Position numbers and translations under genes: made by a program. A stretch of 64,000 nucleotides of DNA from Aricia agestis (lineage: Eukaryota > Arthropoda > Insecta > Lepidoptera > Lycaenidae). Location of the stretch: contig NC_056408.1 of the NCBI RefSeq assembly GCF_905147365.1, forward strand, positions 2,356,001-2,420,000, written 5' to 3'. Positions within the stretch are counted from its first letter, which is position 1. Every line of letters starts with the position of its first letter. This document shows positions 9,697-20,540 of the stretch, piece after piece. The notes below the pieces were generated by a model. That model was not told the DNA's origin and ran no database searches. It saw only the letters and a program-made list of their open reading frames with translations.

Positions 9697-11153
9697 TTAT
9701 ATTCCCCAGCTTAATTTACTGGAAATTATGATTTCGAAAGGAACGTTCCCAAATCCCAATACATTTTATTGTTATGTAAGTGCTAAATATTGATTTGAAT
9801 TATTATTATTATTAACAAATGAATATTTATATTTTTTAGGGCTCCAAGTAATTCCATTCGTTCGTAATCCAAATTATTTGAACGGTTTAAGCTTGAACGG
9901 ATAAGAAATTGTTTTTTGTGAAATCAACAAGTAAGTATCAAAGTATCAAAGCTAAAAGAAGCCAAATATAGGTTTTAGTAGGTTCTACTCAAAAAAGTAA
10001 AATTAAGAATCACTAAAATATTTCCTTCCATTAAAACATAGAGCATATTTTGATCACTAAAGAACTGTAATTGTAGAGCCCGCGCCCGCGCCATACCGAC
10101 GCCGCTAAGGAGCTTTACTTCAAAAACAGGAAAATATGTATTCGCACTCTCTACAATTTCATAAGGTTAAAATAAGCCTCCGTTTGAAAGACGCTTTCAT
10201 GTCCCGAACGCTTGGAATCGAGAATTTGAATACGTATAAATTTTTTGAATAAGCAAGTTTACAAGAATTTCTCGCATTCGCGTACTCGTATGTTTAACCT
10301 TTTGAGATATTCCAGAGGCTGGATAACTTGAATCGTAGTAACATTTTATTAAGTATCAGTGGACTTAAAATTTGACTTAATTTGGGTCATGATAATTATT
10401 AAATGTTTATTTAATAATGCCTCGTAAGTTACTAACTAATAACATCAATTTCTTAGTAATTAACGGTTGCTTAAAATTTCTGTGATATTCACTTTTATGT
10501 TAGACTAGAAGTTTGGGTTACACAGAAACTTGTTCATCCCACGGAAACCGTCTATTTTTATTACAATAAAACCTATTCTATATCCTTTCCAAAGGCTCAA
10601 AGTGTCTTCACACTAAAAACTTAAATTGTTTCTGCAGTTTGAGAATTTAGAAGTACTAAACACATTGCGTCCATTCATAATATTAGTACGTGCTAGGACC
10701 AACATCAGCTTATACTAGCGAGTCAACAAGACGGGATCGTGAGATAAAAATAAGGGAACGAATTCTCCGTAATAGAGTTATCATTGTCCGAGATCTTTGG
10801 CGTGGAAAATTTGTGCCATTCAAGCGAAATCATTGTTGCCTCCCGAAGTAATTTGGACCTCTTTATGGGGACTGTCAAATCTTTTGTGAATAATCTGCGC
10901 GGGATCTTTTGTTAAGTCGATATGAAAGTTTTAATTTTTGGGTAACGCTTGGCCGACAGACTGAGGCTGCAAATAGCCTCTTAGAGAGAGCTAATTAGCT
11001 CCTCTGATTAATTGTTTGTCTAAAGAAGGTATTCTTGGGTAACCTAAAAAAGACATTTGGTACGGTAATCAAAAAGATTCTTTATTTAAAGAATCGGGAT
11101 TAACATTTCTTTGTTTTCAAACGGCATCCAATTCCAAAAATCAAACGCTAATA
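9697..11153. other. No recognisable gene
   Basis: AT-rich, no long frame and no recognised element. Confidence 0.35.
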
Positions 11154-11603
11154 TTTTTTAGGGTTCCGTACCCAAAGGGTAAAAACGGGACCCTATTACT
11201 GAGACTTCGATGTCTGTCCGTCTGTCTGTCCGTCTGTCTCTGTGTCTCCAGGCTGTAACTCAAGAACCGCTATAGCTAGACTTCGGAAATTTTCACAGAT
11301 TATGTATTTTTGGTGCCGCTATAGCAACAAGTACTAAAAACGAAATAAAATTAATATTTACGGGAGGCTCCCATACAACAAACGTATTTTTTTCTGTCTT
11401 TTTGGCTCGTAATCCGTAATGGCAACATATAGACACTTGAAATTTTCACAAAAATCTCAATGATATGTGTACTTTAATATTATAAAATAAAATAAATAAT
11501 TAAGGGGGCCTTCCACACAAAAAACACATTTTTTTCCTTATTTTCGCTCTATAACGGTACGGAACCCTTCGTGCGCGAGTCCTCGCACTTGGCCGATTTT
11601 TTT
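11154..11603 (+). mobile_element. GGGTTCCGTACC repeat family, copy 1
   Basis: Starts TTTTTTAGGGTTCCGTACCC and has a GTCTGTCCGTCTGTCTGTC run. The body is TTTTCACAGATTATGTATTT, and it ends ACGGTACGGAACCCTTCGTG, CTCGCACTTGGCCGATTTTT. The inverted GGGTTCCGTACC/GGTACGGAACCC near the ends suggests a non-autonomous DNA element widespread in Lepidoptera. Other copies are at 12070, 14809 (partial) and 49749(-). Confidence 0.65.
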
Positions 11604-11925
11604 AAAATTTATTCTCGGTGGTGGATGCAAATAAACGCCAACAAATCTAGGTACTGGCTGATGAAAAAGCAATGACAAAAGCGCGGCAAAATAATTACCG
11701 TTATCTTTCGGGACACCTGAGCTCGTTAATTGCATGAGCTCGCAGTCTCAAGCCTCAATACATCCTCGGGGGTTCTTCTGAATAAATAACGCGAAAACAT
11801 TCATAACTATTCATTTAGGCCACTAAAAGATTGTTGTGGGAAGATAACTGACTTTTAGCAGGAATTACTTGAACAATATGCGGAGTCCAATTTTACCACG
11901 TTGGATATTGATTGCATAAAGATTA

Positions 11926-11961
11926 ATTCCTAATGATAAGACCTTTCTTATCATTAGGAAT
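11926..11961. repeat. Perfect 15-bp hairpin, 6-nt loop
   Basis: ATTCCTAATGATAAG and its exact reverse complement are separated by ACCTTT. Confidence 0.7.
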
Positions 11962-12069
11962 ATAGTCATTTTGCACTGTAAAACTGGGATAAACTTAGAA
12001 AGAAGCGTACTTACGCTTTTTTACCCAGAACGATTACTTAATCGTTCTGGCTTTTCGGCAAAAATCCTT

Positions 12070-12621
12070 CTTTTTAGGGTTCCGTACCCAATGGGTAAAA
12101 ACGGGACCCTATTACTAAGACTTCGATGTCTGTCCGTCTGTCTGTCTGTATGTCTTCAGGCTGTAACTCAAGAACGGTAATAGCTAGAGAGTTGAAATTT
12201 TCACAGATTATGTATTTCTGTTGCCGCTATAACAACAAATACTAAAAACAAAATAAATTAAATATTCCATAAGGGGGCTTCCATACAACAAACGTGATTT
12301 TTCAAAAAATTTTTGCTCGGTATCAATGAGTTTCTAAAATACGTTAGTAACATAGAATATCATTGCTCGGTATCAACAACAGATTGACACTTGCATTTGT
12401 CACCATGGCATTGATTGCATTGAGATATGATACTTTGTCTATGATTGATTGTATTATAGGTACTTTAATAATTATTAAAATTATTTTGTTATTAAAATTT
12501 AAATAAAATTAATAATTAAGGGGGGCTCCCATACAAAAATCACATTTTTTTTACTATTTTTGCTCTATAATGGTGCGGAACGCTTCGTGTGCGAGTCCAA
12601 CTCGCACTTGGCCGATTTTTT
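12070..12621 (+). mobile_element. GGGTTCCGTACC repeat family, copy 2, interrupted
   Basis: Same start and end as copy 1 and about 550 bp long. Extra sequence at about 12318-12480 contains two GCTCGGTATCAA words and separates the two halves, so something inserted or duplicated there. Confidence 0.6.
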
Positions 12622-12958
12622 AAAATAACGGAATGAAATCAAAATGAAAAACATAATATCAAAATTGTACTTACAAAAGTTTCATGAGAAAAGTAATACC
12701 ACTGTGGAGACCATACGATCAATAGAGTAGACAACTGGACATGTCATTTCCTTTATAAACGCCGGGTTTAAAGGACTGTAACAAAACTGCACCGACAACC
12801 TGCGACAGTATCGACGTTATAAACCTTCGGACATGAATTTATCGTAAAAATACGTTATATTATTTTAAAGTGAAATATATATTAACAGAATAAATGGTAT
12901 ACATAGAGATTAAAGAATCGTAATGCGACGCTGAATGTTCAAGATATCTATAAGTCTG

Positions 12959-12999
12959 TGCTATATAACAAAACTAATCGATAATACTTTAGGGTGTGT
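12959..12999. mobile_element. Left end of the outer MITE (AACAAAACTAAGTGATAATA family)
   Basis: ATAACAAAACTAATCGATAA then TACTTTAGGGTGTGT matches the end of the palindromic MITE found whole at 30299, 32253 and 53967. The rest of the element resumes at 15135. Confidence 0.6.
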
Positions 13000-13079
13000 C
13001 AGGGCCGTAGCTAGGGGGGGGCATAGTGGGGCAATGCCCTACCTTAAAATCACAATGCCCTACCTTAAAAATACCAATA

Positions 13080-13116
13080 ATCGGCCAAGTGCGAGTCGGC
13101 CCCGCGCACGAAGGGT
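13080..13116 (-). mobile_element. End fragment of the GGGTTCCGTACC family
   Basis: ATCGGCCAAGTGCGAGTCGG and GCGCACGAAGGGTT form the reversed right end of the family. The same end appears in forward orientation at 15037-15073, so the two form an inverted pair about 1.9 kb apart around the mariner. Confidence 0.5.
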
Positions 13117-13235
13117 TAATAAACATTTTACATTACCGAAAGGTTGTTTATGATTGTTGGTTGTTTGGTTCAAGTGAAGTAAAGTAAAGAGTGTTTTCTT
13201 CAAAAATAAATACAGTTCTTTTTTGTATTGACATA

Positions 13236-14531
13236 CGAGGGCTGCTATTTATGTATCCGGAATTAAAAAAAGAAACAAACATATATCATTTAATATGGTT
13301 TTATTGCTTTTCAAAATATTCGCCGCGATGATCGAAACACTTTTGCATACGCTGGAACCAATTTTCATAGCACTTTTTCCATTCTGATTGAGGTATCTCC
13401 AAAACGTGCATTTTGAACGCATCAACAGCCTCTTCGCGGCTCGAAAAACGTTGACCACGTAATTTGTTCTTCGCGTATGGAAATAAAAAGAAATCGTTAG
13501 GTGCCAAATCAGGGCTGTACGGCAGATGACCAGTCAATTCGATCTTTTGACCCTCCAAAAACTATGAGTTGTTTCAGCTGAGGTGTGACAGCTAGCATTG
13601 TCGTGATGTAATATGATTCTGCGTTGTCGGTTGTCCTTTCTTATTTCTTCAAAGACTTCTGGTAAACAAATGGTCGTATACCATTCAGAATTAACCGTTT
13701 TACGATTCTCTAATGGCACTGTAGCCACATGTCCATTAATTCCAAAAAAACAGGCGACCATTTGCTTCAAAGTACTTTTTGCACGAGTAACTTTTGTTGG
13801 TTTCGGCTCATCTTGGAACACCCACACCGTTGACTGTAGTTTAGTTTCGGGGTCATATGCATAGATCCAAGATTCATCACCTGTGTAGATATTATAAACG
13901 GCTTTTGACGTACCACGTGGTTGTATTTTTTTATCATTTTTTAGCACCAATCGACACGAGCCCGTTTTTGATCGATTGTCAAGTTGTGCGGAATCCAACG
14001 CGAACATATTTTTTTTACAGCCAAATGTTCGTGTAATATCTTATGTATGCTCGTCATACTTATGCCTAAGGACGCCTCTATCTCGCGATATGTAACATGA
14101 CGATCAGGCATTATTAGTTCCCGCACAGCATCTATATTTTGTGGGACAACAGCTGTTTTTCGGCGACCTTCTTTATTTTCATCCGTGAGCATAGACCGCC
14201 CACGATTAAACTCACTGTACCAGTGATAAACAGTGGTTTTTGATGGTGCTTCATCTCCAAAAGTTGCGGTGAGTTGAATAAAGCACTGTTGTTGATTTAG
14301 CCCACGCCGAAAATCGTAGTAAATCATTGCACGAAAATGTTCACGCGTTAAATCCATGGCAAATGAAGACACGCAATTTTCAAAATGACGCCACAATGGA
14401 AAAATAATTGACAGTCACATGAAACAAAATGTATTCTTCAACCAAAGAGTTCTATTTTCAAATGTTGTAATTACTTTTAAAATATTGTTCTTGTAAGTGG
14501 CCAGTTCCGGATACATAAATAGCAGCCCTCG
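13236..14531 (-). mobile_element. Near full-length mariner transposon (1296 bp)
   Basis: Terminal inverted repeats CGAGGGCTGCTATTTATGTA / TACATAAATAGCAGCCCTCG (continuing with TCCGGAA) are flanked by the TA target duplication (13234-13235, 14532-14533). The length is close to that of canonical mariners. A transposase gene lies on the minus strand. Confidence 0.92.
13301..14396 (-). pseudogene. Mariner transposase, frame-broken
   Basis: Three overlapping minus-strand frames together give a mariner transposase. The N-terminal DNA-binding part (LTREHFRAMIYYDFRRGLNQ, then TTVYHWYSEFNRGR) is in 14396-13941. The catalytic part has TGDESW (first Asp) and HHDNASCH (second Asp) in 14007-13534, and YSPDLAPNDFFLFP (third Asp) with the C-terminus GEYFEKQ in 13558-13301. 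Counting across the break, the second and third Asp are about 34-35 residues apart, as in the D,D34D mariner class. There are two frame shifts: near the INDQKRARVDWC region around 13945, and just after the second Asp near 13560. All catalytic residues remain, so the copy has probably been silent only moderately long. Without joining the frames it cannot make an active enzyme. Confidence 0.88.
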
Positions 14532-14808
14532 TAATATTAAATTGAATATTCTTTGATTTCGCGATGGATATACGGGCTTTCTTTGGAAAAAAAACGGAAG
14601 GTTGAAGAGCAAATTGACGACGAAAGCCTCACTGCTCAAAACAGGTGAAAGCGCAAAATACTTAATTGTTCGCTTGTTCTTCGTAATTGAGGATTTAATA
14701 ATATGTAGTTCTTAGATATAGTGCTCATGTTTTGTCACATAATTTTTTTAAGTATCTAAGAATAACTATTGAATGAATTGAATACATCATTGACCTAGAG
14801 ATAAATCA

Positions 14809-15073
14809 AAACAACAAATACTAAAAACAAAATAAAATCAATATTTAAGGATTCGTGTTTTTTGGCCTTTTTGCTGCATAGTGATATTAATGGCAACAGT
14901 AGGCACTGGACATTTTTGCGAAATCACTTAATTAATTAATAATACAATTAAAATAACATTTATATTTAAAGGGGGCTCAATTACAAAAAACACAATTTTG
15001 GCCTATTTTTTATCTTTAACGGTACGAAACCCTTCGTGCACGAATCCGACTCGCACTTGACCGATTTTTTTTG
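14809..15073 (+). mobile_element. GGGTTCCGTACC repeat family, partial copy
   Basis: Contains CAACAAATACTAAAAACAAA and ends ACCCTTCGTGCACGAATCC, CGCACTTGACCGATTTTTTT. The 5' half is missing. Confidence 0.55.
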
Positions 15074-15134
15074 CTTCCGCCCTACCTGTAACCGACGCTG
15101 CCCTACCTCAAATTTGACTCTAGCTACAGCCCTG

Positions 15135-15375
15135 GGGTGTGTATGGTTTCACTGTGAACTCTATGTTCACAGTGAAAGTAGCAGCGCTGGAAGAGTAAAT
15201 ATTTTTTGCTTTTGTATGGAAAAATTTATGACGCTGGGGCGTTTTCGAATACGAATGACAAAAAAAATTGCTCTTTCAGCGCTGCTACTATCACAGTGAA
15301 CTCTATTTAAGGGACACAATTTACACCCAAAAGTATTATCAATTACTCTTATCTTATCACTTAGTTTTGTTACAG
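15135..15375. mobile_element. Right part of the outer MITE
   Basis: Resumes the MITE interrupted at 12999: GGGTGTGTATGG, GTGAAAGTAGCAGCGCTG, a central palindrome, CAGCGCTGCTACTATCACAG and the end TTAGTTTTGTTACAGC. Confidence 0.6.
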
Positions 15376-15398
15376 CCTCTATTACTTGTACAGCATTA

Positions 15399-15732
15399 TC
15401 TTATATATAAAATTCTCGAGTCACAATGTTAGTTACCGTACTCCTCCGAAACGGCTTTACTGATCTTTACCAAATTTTATATGCATATTCAGTGGATATG
15501 AGAATCGGCTACTGGGTACTTTTTATATTGATAAGTGCATAATTTGTTGAATAAATAATAGTTAACAGTAATTTATTACAAGTTTTACAACTCGAGACTG
15601 ACGGCGACCACTGTTTGTGCGACGGGATAGCGACGGACGTTGCCATGGTGACATACTTATTTAGTCACCTCAATAAAATAATATGGGCGAAATACTTTAT
15701 ATGGCAAAACAAAGTTTTGCCGGGACAGCTAG
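15399..15732 (+). mobile_element. Helitron, TCTTATATATAAAATTCTCG family
   Basis: Begins TCTTATATATAAAATTCTCG and ends GGCAAAACAAAGTTTTGCC (hairpin) then GGGACAGCTAG followed by T. The TC start, the hairpin a few bases before the end, and the CTAG end are Helitron hallmarks. It has no coding capacity. A reverse copy is at 31204-31517. Confidence 0.75.
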
Positions 15733-16213
15733 TATTATATAATATACAGTATTATAAGAAACATAATTAACGAACTTTTTACTGGGGTACCATCCATCTT
15801 CCATGGATATAAGTTTATCAAGTTTCAAAAGCATCATATAACTGTAACGTGAACGCCATAAATCAGCGCCGACCGTAAAATGGAAATGAAATGTGCCGTC
15901 TCATTTAAATTTGGAATTCGTATTAAAGCTTAGGACAAACCTACGCGTCCAAAGCGACTGCGAAGCGGTAGCGTCTACCGCGCGGCGGACGCTGCCCATG
16001 TTATCTTATAGCGCCGTGCACACCTACGCGACCGCGACGCGAAATGTTCGCGTCGGCAAAGCGAAACATGCGCGTCAAGTTGTCAGACGCGTGTTTTGAA
16101 GTGTACATAACTAGACTTCTTTTTTAAAACCTTTTTTATATTATTTTGTACAACTCTTTAGTTTATGATTTTCTGATTTGTTTACGTTTTGATAGATTGT
16201 GTCATGATATTAA

Positions 16214-16803
16214 GGCACCTACCACATGTGCATTACTTGAACACAGTTTTGCTAGCGCTTGCTTCTCGTATGAAAAGATGTAAGACTGACTTATCTACCA
16301 CATGCATGCGCAAGCCACATTCTTGCCGAGATCGTCGGCGTATAAACAATGTTTCTCAATGAAGAGCTATTTCTTCTGCTTTAATTTTTCCAGTGTTTGC
16401 TAGTGACAAAATTGATAATGCATAATTTTTTTTTTCATATGCGTATTTTTTTTTATTCCTGTCAGAGTAATCTTTCGATTTGATCTTCCACAGAGCGAGC
16501 AGAGATTTTAATAATTCAATGAATTCAGTTGCAAACTGACGTTTATAATATGTACGTAAATCTGCGCATTTTAACACCATACTTTAACTGACAAAGAGCG
16601 GCTTGAACACTGAACTTCCAACCACACGCACAGACAAGTCTACACGAAGGCATGCCTGAATTTCAAGCAAGTTTAAAAAACAACAAGACAAACTTTGGGG
16701 CTTGCGCGTACTACAGTTTTACCAACTACACCCACAATGTTCAGTGTTCAAGCCGGCATGCGCAAGCAAATCTGTAGCCAAGCATGTACGTGTGGTAGGC
16801 GCC
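16214..16803. mobile_element. PIF/Harbinger derivative (590 bp)
   Basis: Ends GGCACCTACCACATGTGCAT and (reverse) GGCGCCTACCACACGTACAT are inverted and flanked by the 3-bp duplication TAA (16211-16213 and 16804-16806), the Harbinger target size. It carries a minus-strand MADF-like remnant, which fits because Harbinger elements carry a MADF/Myb-like accessory gene. Confidence 0.72.
16356..16580 (-). pseudogene. MADF-domain (Harbinger accessory protein) remnant
   Basis: The 74-codon minus frame has FIELLKSLLALWKIKSKDYS followed by DRNKKKYAYEK. It matches the MADF pattern of a short helix, L-W-x-x-x-S-x-D-Y-x-(D/N)-R and K-x-x-A-(W/Y). MADF domains are Myb-like DNA-binding modules. In PIF/Harbinger transposons a second protein of this type helps the transposase reach DNA. 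The domain breaks off after about 50 residues (NYALSILSLANTGKIKAEEI drifts from the pattern). The element is only 590 bp, so the transposase gene has been deleted. The two flanking terminal repeats are good, so it may once have been mobilised in trans. Confidence 0.55.
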
Positions 16804-17218
16804 TAAATTAATTCAACTTGACCATTGTGGACGCGTTTTATCCTTCCTAACACCTTCCAAATCAAAGGCAAGCTTAGCATCTCGCAACCCTCATGTCCGT
16901 CCGTCCGACGCATCGGACTCTGATATTAAGTATGAGGATGTCATTACCACAACAGTTAGCATACACCAGATAAAGTCGCGCGTCTTCAGTAACTGTTCAT
17001 TAACAAATGAAGTTTGACGGTTCGCGCCGTAGTCGCGCAGGTGTGCAAGGCCAGTGTCGCGTTGCAGACGCTCTCGTCTCGCGGAGTCGCGTACCGCGTC
17101 CCCTGTCACTGACGCGTAGGTTTGTTCTAAACTTAATGGATTATATTAGCGCCATGAATATTCACGTCACTTCATTTCTGCATCTATTTTCAAAATTAAT
17201 GACCTGAATTATTTTTAT

Positions 17219-17313
17219 TAAGGTAGACTTAATATACATAAAGGTAGACATAGACTTATGTCTACCTTTTTGTATATAAATGTTTTGTACATAAGTCTAC
17301 CTTTATATTATGT
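17219..17313. repeat. Nested inverted repeats of AAGGTAGAC
   Basis: AAGGTAGACATA-GACT-TATGTCTACCTT forms a hairpin. Outer copies AAGGTAGACTTAATATACAT and GTACATAAGTCTACCTTTAT form a second, partly overlapping pair. Confidence 0.6.
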
Positions 17314-17908
17314 ATATCTGTCTTATGGTTGCCTGGAAGAGACTGCCCCCAGCAGTAAGGCCGCCAATTCAAACTATTTCTGTTTTTGCAACTTGTGTAA
17401 ATTGATTTGTTTTGTTTGTTTGAATTGGTGTCAAAAGCTTTTATAAAAAAAAACCCTGGTACCCCTTAAATCAAAACAGCTATGCAGTGTGCACATAATA
17501 TTTAAGTATTTTTTTTAAATTAAATTTTATACTTTATGCCAAATTTCAAGCTTATATTTGAGCCCCCCAATTACACAACTTTACCCATAAACTATTTATC
17601 ATTGATAGGTTTAAGGTTATGTCACGGTGTCGATAAAGTACTGAGTTATTTAATAACGTAAAAAGAACATTCGAAAAAGATCGAAACTCAAATATAAGAT
17701 GATACTACCTCTAATAGAAAGAGGTCTGAGAAAGCGTCAGCGCGATGTAGGAGACGCACGGCGCCATCTATTATGAATTTTTGGAACTAACTTAATTTGG
17801 ACAAATTTACGCATTTTCACCCCCTTACAACCCTTTTTTCCAGTAAAAAGTAACTTAAGGTAAGTTACTACAATCGATGTTTTTACTTAAAAAACGCCAT
17901 CTAGTTGA
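17314..17908. other. No recognisable gene
   Basis: AT-rich. GCGCCATCTATTATGAATTT at about 17760 is a short word common in insect repeats. Nothing else was seen. Confidence 0.3.
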
Positions 17909-17972
17909 TGCACAGGAATATTATCAACGCCCTCTGTCTAGGGACAGAGGGCGTTGATAATATTCCTGTGCA
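17909..17972. repeat. Perfect 30-bp hairpin, 4-nt loop
   Basis: Arms 17909-17938 and 17943-17972 (ends TGCACAGGAA / TTCCTGTGCA) are exact reverse complements around TAGG. Confidence 0.85.
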
Positions 17973-18124
17973 GGTACTAATAAAAAAGTGTCGTTACAAC
18001 TTTTTCAGTCTAGCCCAAGGCGCAACGCGCGATAAGGAACTACGTTCCAAAAACGTTGCTCTTTCAATGCGCTCTGTATATCTAACTCTAGAATATTAAA
18101 ACATTTACTTGAAGTAACTTGATA

Positions 18125-18185
18125 ATATAGCTACGAAGCTACACGCGCGTAGCTTCGTAGCGCGCTACGAGAGTGCTACGAAGAT
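18125..18185. repeat. GCTACGAAG-word cluster
   Basis: GCTACGAAGCTACACGCGCG and GTAGCTTCGTAGCGCGCTAC form overlapping inverted and direct repeats of GCTACGA. A related cluster is at 45535-45598. Confidence 0.5.
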
Positions 18186-18927
18186 TCCTAGTTCCTACTA
18201 AACTTCTTCATAAAGTCAATACTATCTATGAACGCTTAAAGAGCACTTAAAAATTTAAGTTTATCCTAAAGATTCATCATTAACTAAAGTTATTTTAAAG
18301 TAGCTTGCTTTCGTCTGTTCAAATCGTGCAAAGTTTGCAGCTTTGAAATACCTTTGAAGACAAACAAAACTGTAGAACGAAACTTCAACATATTCGGTAG
18401 GTTAGACTATTTTTAGAATTGCTAAATTAATAATACGAAAAAATACAAAAAATATACTCACTTGATTGTACACAAACAATCAAAATTTTTTTTTTATTAA
18501 ATTAAAATTTAATATAAACAATAATTGATAGATCAGATACGTACACAGAATGTTGAATACTAATTAGTAAGACTTATAATATTAATTAGTAAAAAATTTA
18601 GGTAGACATTGGACAGAGTGGGGTAGTAGCTACAGTAAATTTAAAACATGTCTGCATACCAAAATATATATTTGCTACTCAGCAAAATTAATAAAACTGT
18701 CCTTATAACAACGTACAGAACTAACAACATTTCCTAATTGTTATCCCTAGTAAAACAGTGTAATATAAACGAGGGTTTTTTCATTATTGAGGTGTTGTAG
18801 GGGAGGCCCCAAACTAATTAGCCATTACTCAAACAGAAGTAATCGACATGTTTTTCTCCGTAGTGTATATTGATAAAGGTATTTTCGAGAGACTTTTGGT
18901 TTTGGACTTTTTGTACTTACTAAAGTA
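18186..18927. other. No recognisable gene
   Basis: AT-rich, no feature recognised. Confidence 0.3.
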
Positions 18928-18972
18928 ACAGGTATTTTATATTATATTTTGAATATAATATAAAATACCTGT
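18928..18972. repeat. Perfect 21-bp hairpin, 3-nt loop
   Basis: ACAGGTATTTTATATTATAT(T) and its exact reverse complement are separated by TTG. Confidence 0.75.
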
Positions 18973-18986
18973 CTCTATCCTGTACA

Positions 18987-19065
18987 TCCCAGAGAAAACG
19001 TGCATTTTCCCGCGATAAAAGCTTTGTCCTTATAGTCTGCTTTGTCCTTATAGTCTACTCCATTA
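18987..19065 (-). mobile_element. Helitron fragment
   Basis: GTGCATTTTCCCGCGATAAA and a doubled CTTTGTCCTTATAGTCT resemble the reversed middle of the AAATGCGAAAGTG Helitron family. The CTTTGTCCTTATAGTCT word is repeated in tandem. Confidence 0.4.
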
Positions 19066-20106
19066 AAGAGCCGCACATAAAAGTTCTGTTACTATTTGCT
19101 TTGATATATTTCGTCTATCACGACTTCCTACATCCTTTAAAATATAGAAAAAGACTCATTTAATTGAGGCTCTCATTATATTCCGTAGATCATAATTAAA
19201 TGTGGGTAGTGTTTGACAAAATGGCGCGGTCGTTAGCGTGGAGAGCGCGGTAATCGCCAGACCCAGCCACGAGCTAAATGCCTAGATCACGACCTACATC
19301 CAGATCAACAGCTCCATGGAAGAACTGGATGATGTATGGTGAAAAATCTTTGCCTTAAGTAAAAACCTTAGTGTAATTTATATTTTTGAACCTTTTCGTA
19401 GATTTCGAAAAACTAGAAAGTTAGAAGGTTTTTATGAATAAAGACACGGAAAACATATATTTCTTTATTAAATTTCACATAAAATAACGTATTATAGGCA
19501 CTTAGTACTATACTTATTATTATATTATTTGTACTATAAACTTCGAACAAACAAGCTCTGTGGCGATTCCTAATAGATTATTGGAAAACAAAGTTCCAAA
19601 GAATTTAGAAGCATAAAAACTCCAAATAAAGTTACAGAACAAGACGTAGAAAAACTTACAGAAAATATAATACCTTCGGTATCACCGCAGGCCGCGGCGG
19701 TAAAAAATATGCCAAGAGAAAGCCACAAAAGTGAGATATTATGAGATTTCTCTTTGTACAGTATTAGAGATAATGCCGGCGAACCTTTTATTTATTGTTA
19801 TATACACGTCAAAATGTTATTGAGAAGTTTTAATTTTTTTACGGTCTGGCGTGTGCGGGTTTGTAACTTTATAATAATCTTCGGTCCTGAATCCTGATTA
19901 AATTTAATAATTACGTCTAAGCTCTAACGTAATGAAGCTAAAAATATTCAAACTGCAAGCTAGCTTTTGCTTGCAGCTTGCAAGCAGATACAGCGTCCGT
20001 CGGAAACAGTATATTTTCCGAGATAAAATGTTCATTCTTAGTTGTTTGTATTTTAACTCTACTCTTTTATACTTTTATTATCTTCCATAAAAGTATCTGC
20101 GACATT
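19066..20106. other. No recognisable gene
   Basis: AT-rich. 19205-19330 is less so but has no convincing frame. Confidence 0.3.
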
Positions 20107-20190
20107 GATACTAATATTTTAAATGCGAAAGCGTGCCTGTCTGTTTGTCTATTACCTATTCACACCCAAGTCTCTAAACAGAGTTTGCTA

Positions 20191-20228
20191 AAATTTGATA
20201 TTATATAGAGCTATATAATATCAAATTT
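20191..20228. repeat. Perfect 17-bp hairpin, loop GAGC
   Basis: AAATTTGATATTATATA, loop GAGC at 20208-20211, then the exact reverse complement. It sits inside a Helitron. Confidence 0.8.
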
Positions 20229-20230
20229 GT

Positions 20231-20260
20231 ACCTATATACGTAGCTCTACGTATATAGGT
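20231..20260. repeat. Perfect 13-bp hairpin, loop GCTC
   Basis: ACCTATATACGTA, loop GCTC at 20244-20247, then the exact reverse complement. The loop is complementary to the loop of the hairpin just upstream. Confidence 0.8.
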
Positions 20261-20540
20261 TTTTTAAGTTGAGTCCTGGGAAAGGAAATAGGATAATTTT
20301 TATCTTGCAAAAAAGTTCAGTTCCCGCACAACTGACGAATTTTAACGCAACGGACTTGCGGGCGTCATGAGTCATCTAATTTATCATTAATCATAATGCC
20401 TATTTTCCAAGCTCACTCCATTATAATACTAAATATAGTCTCAAGACTCAAAGATAATAAAACAATAATTATCCGAGTCGACCTCCTTAGAATCGTAATT
20501 TAATTAATATTATATCTACAATATTTTCTTAACTTAACGT

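Larger units (their letters stand above)
13000..15134. mobile_element. hAT-type element with 8-bp duplication, carrying other insertions
   Basis: Terminal repeats CAGGGCCGTAGCTAG and CTAGCTACAGCCCTG are inverted. The 8-bp sequence GGGTGTGT is directly repeated on both sides (12992-12999 and 15135-15142), as hAT transposases produce. It sits inside a MITE of another family. Its interior holds copies of the word GCCCTACCT near both ends and the elements listed separately. Confidence 0.72.
15923..17136. mobile_element. TTAA-flanked inverted-repeat element, split by a Harbinger insert
   Basis: The left end TTAAAGCTTAGGACAAACCT, CGCGTC matches the reverse complement of the right end (GACGCGTAGGTTTGTTCTAA, ACTTAA). 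Subterminal GC-rich stretches (CGCGACCGCGACGCG left, TACCGCGTCCCCTG right) are also related in inverse. TTAA at both borders resembles piggyBac-type duplications, but the first bases of the two ends differ by an indel. No transposase is present. Confidence 0.5.
20107..20379 (+). mobile_element. Lep1-like Helitron with an internal double hairpin
   Basis: Recognised by TACTAATATTTTAAATGCGA, GCCTGTCTGTTTGTCTATTA, GAGTCCTGGGAAAGG and the end AACGCAACGGACTTGCGGGC then CTAA. Compared with copies at 31597, 39639, 40890 and 50220 it has about 60 extra bases in the middle, which are the hairpins at 20191-20260. Confidence 0.65.

Noticed and set aside
11215..11250. GTCTGTCCGTCTGTCTGTC runs as a possible CRISPR-like or satellite array
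   Set aside because: A short tetranucleotide run that is a fixed part of the GGGTTCCGTACC and Lep1-like repeats. No spacers.
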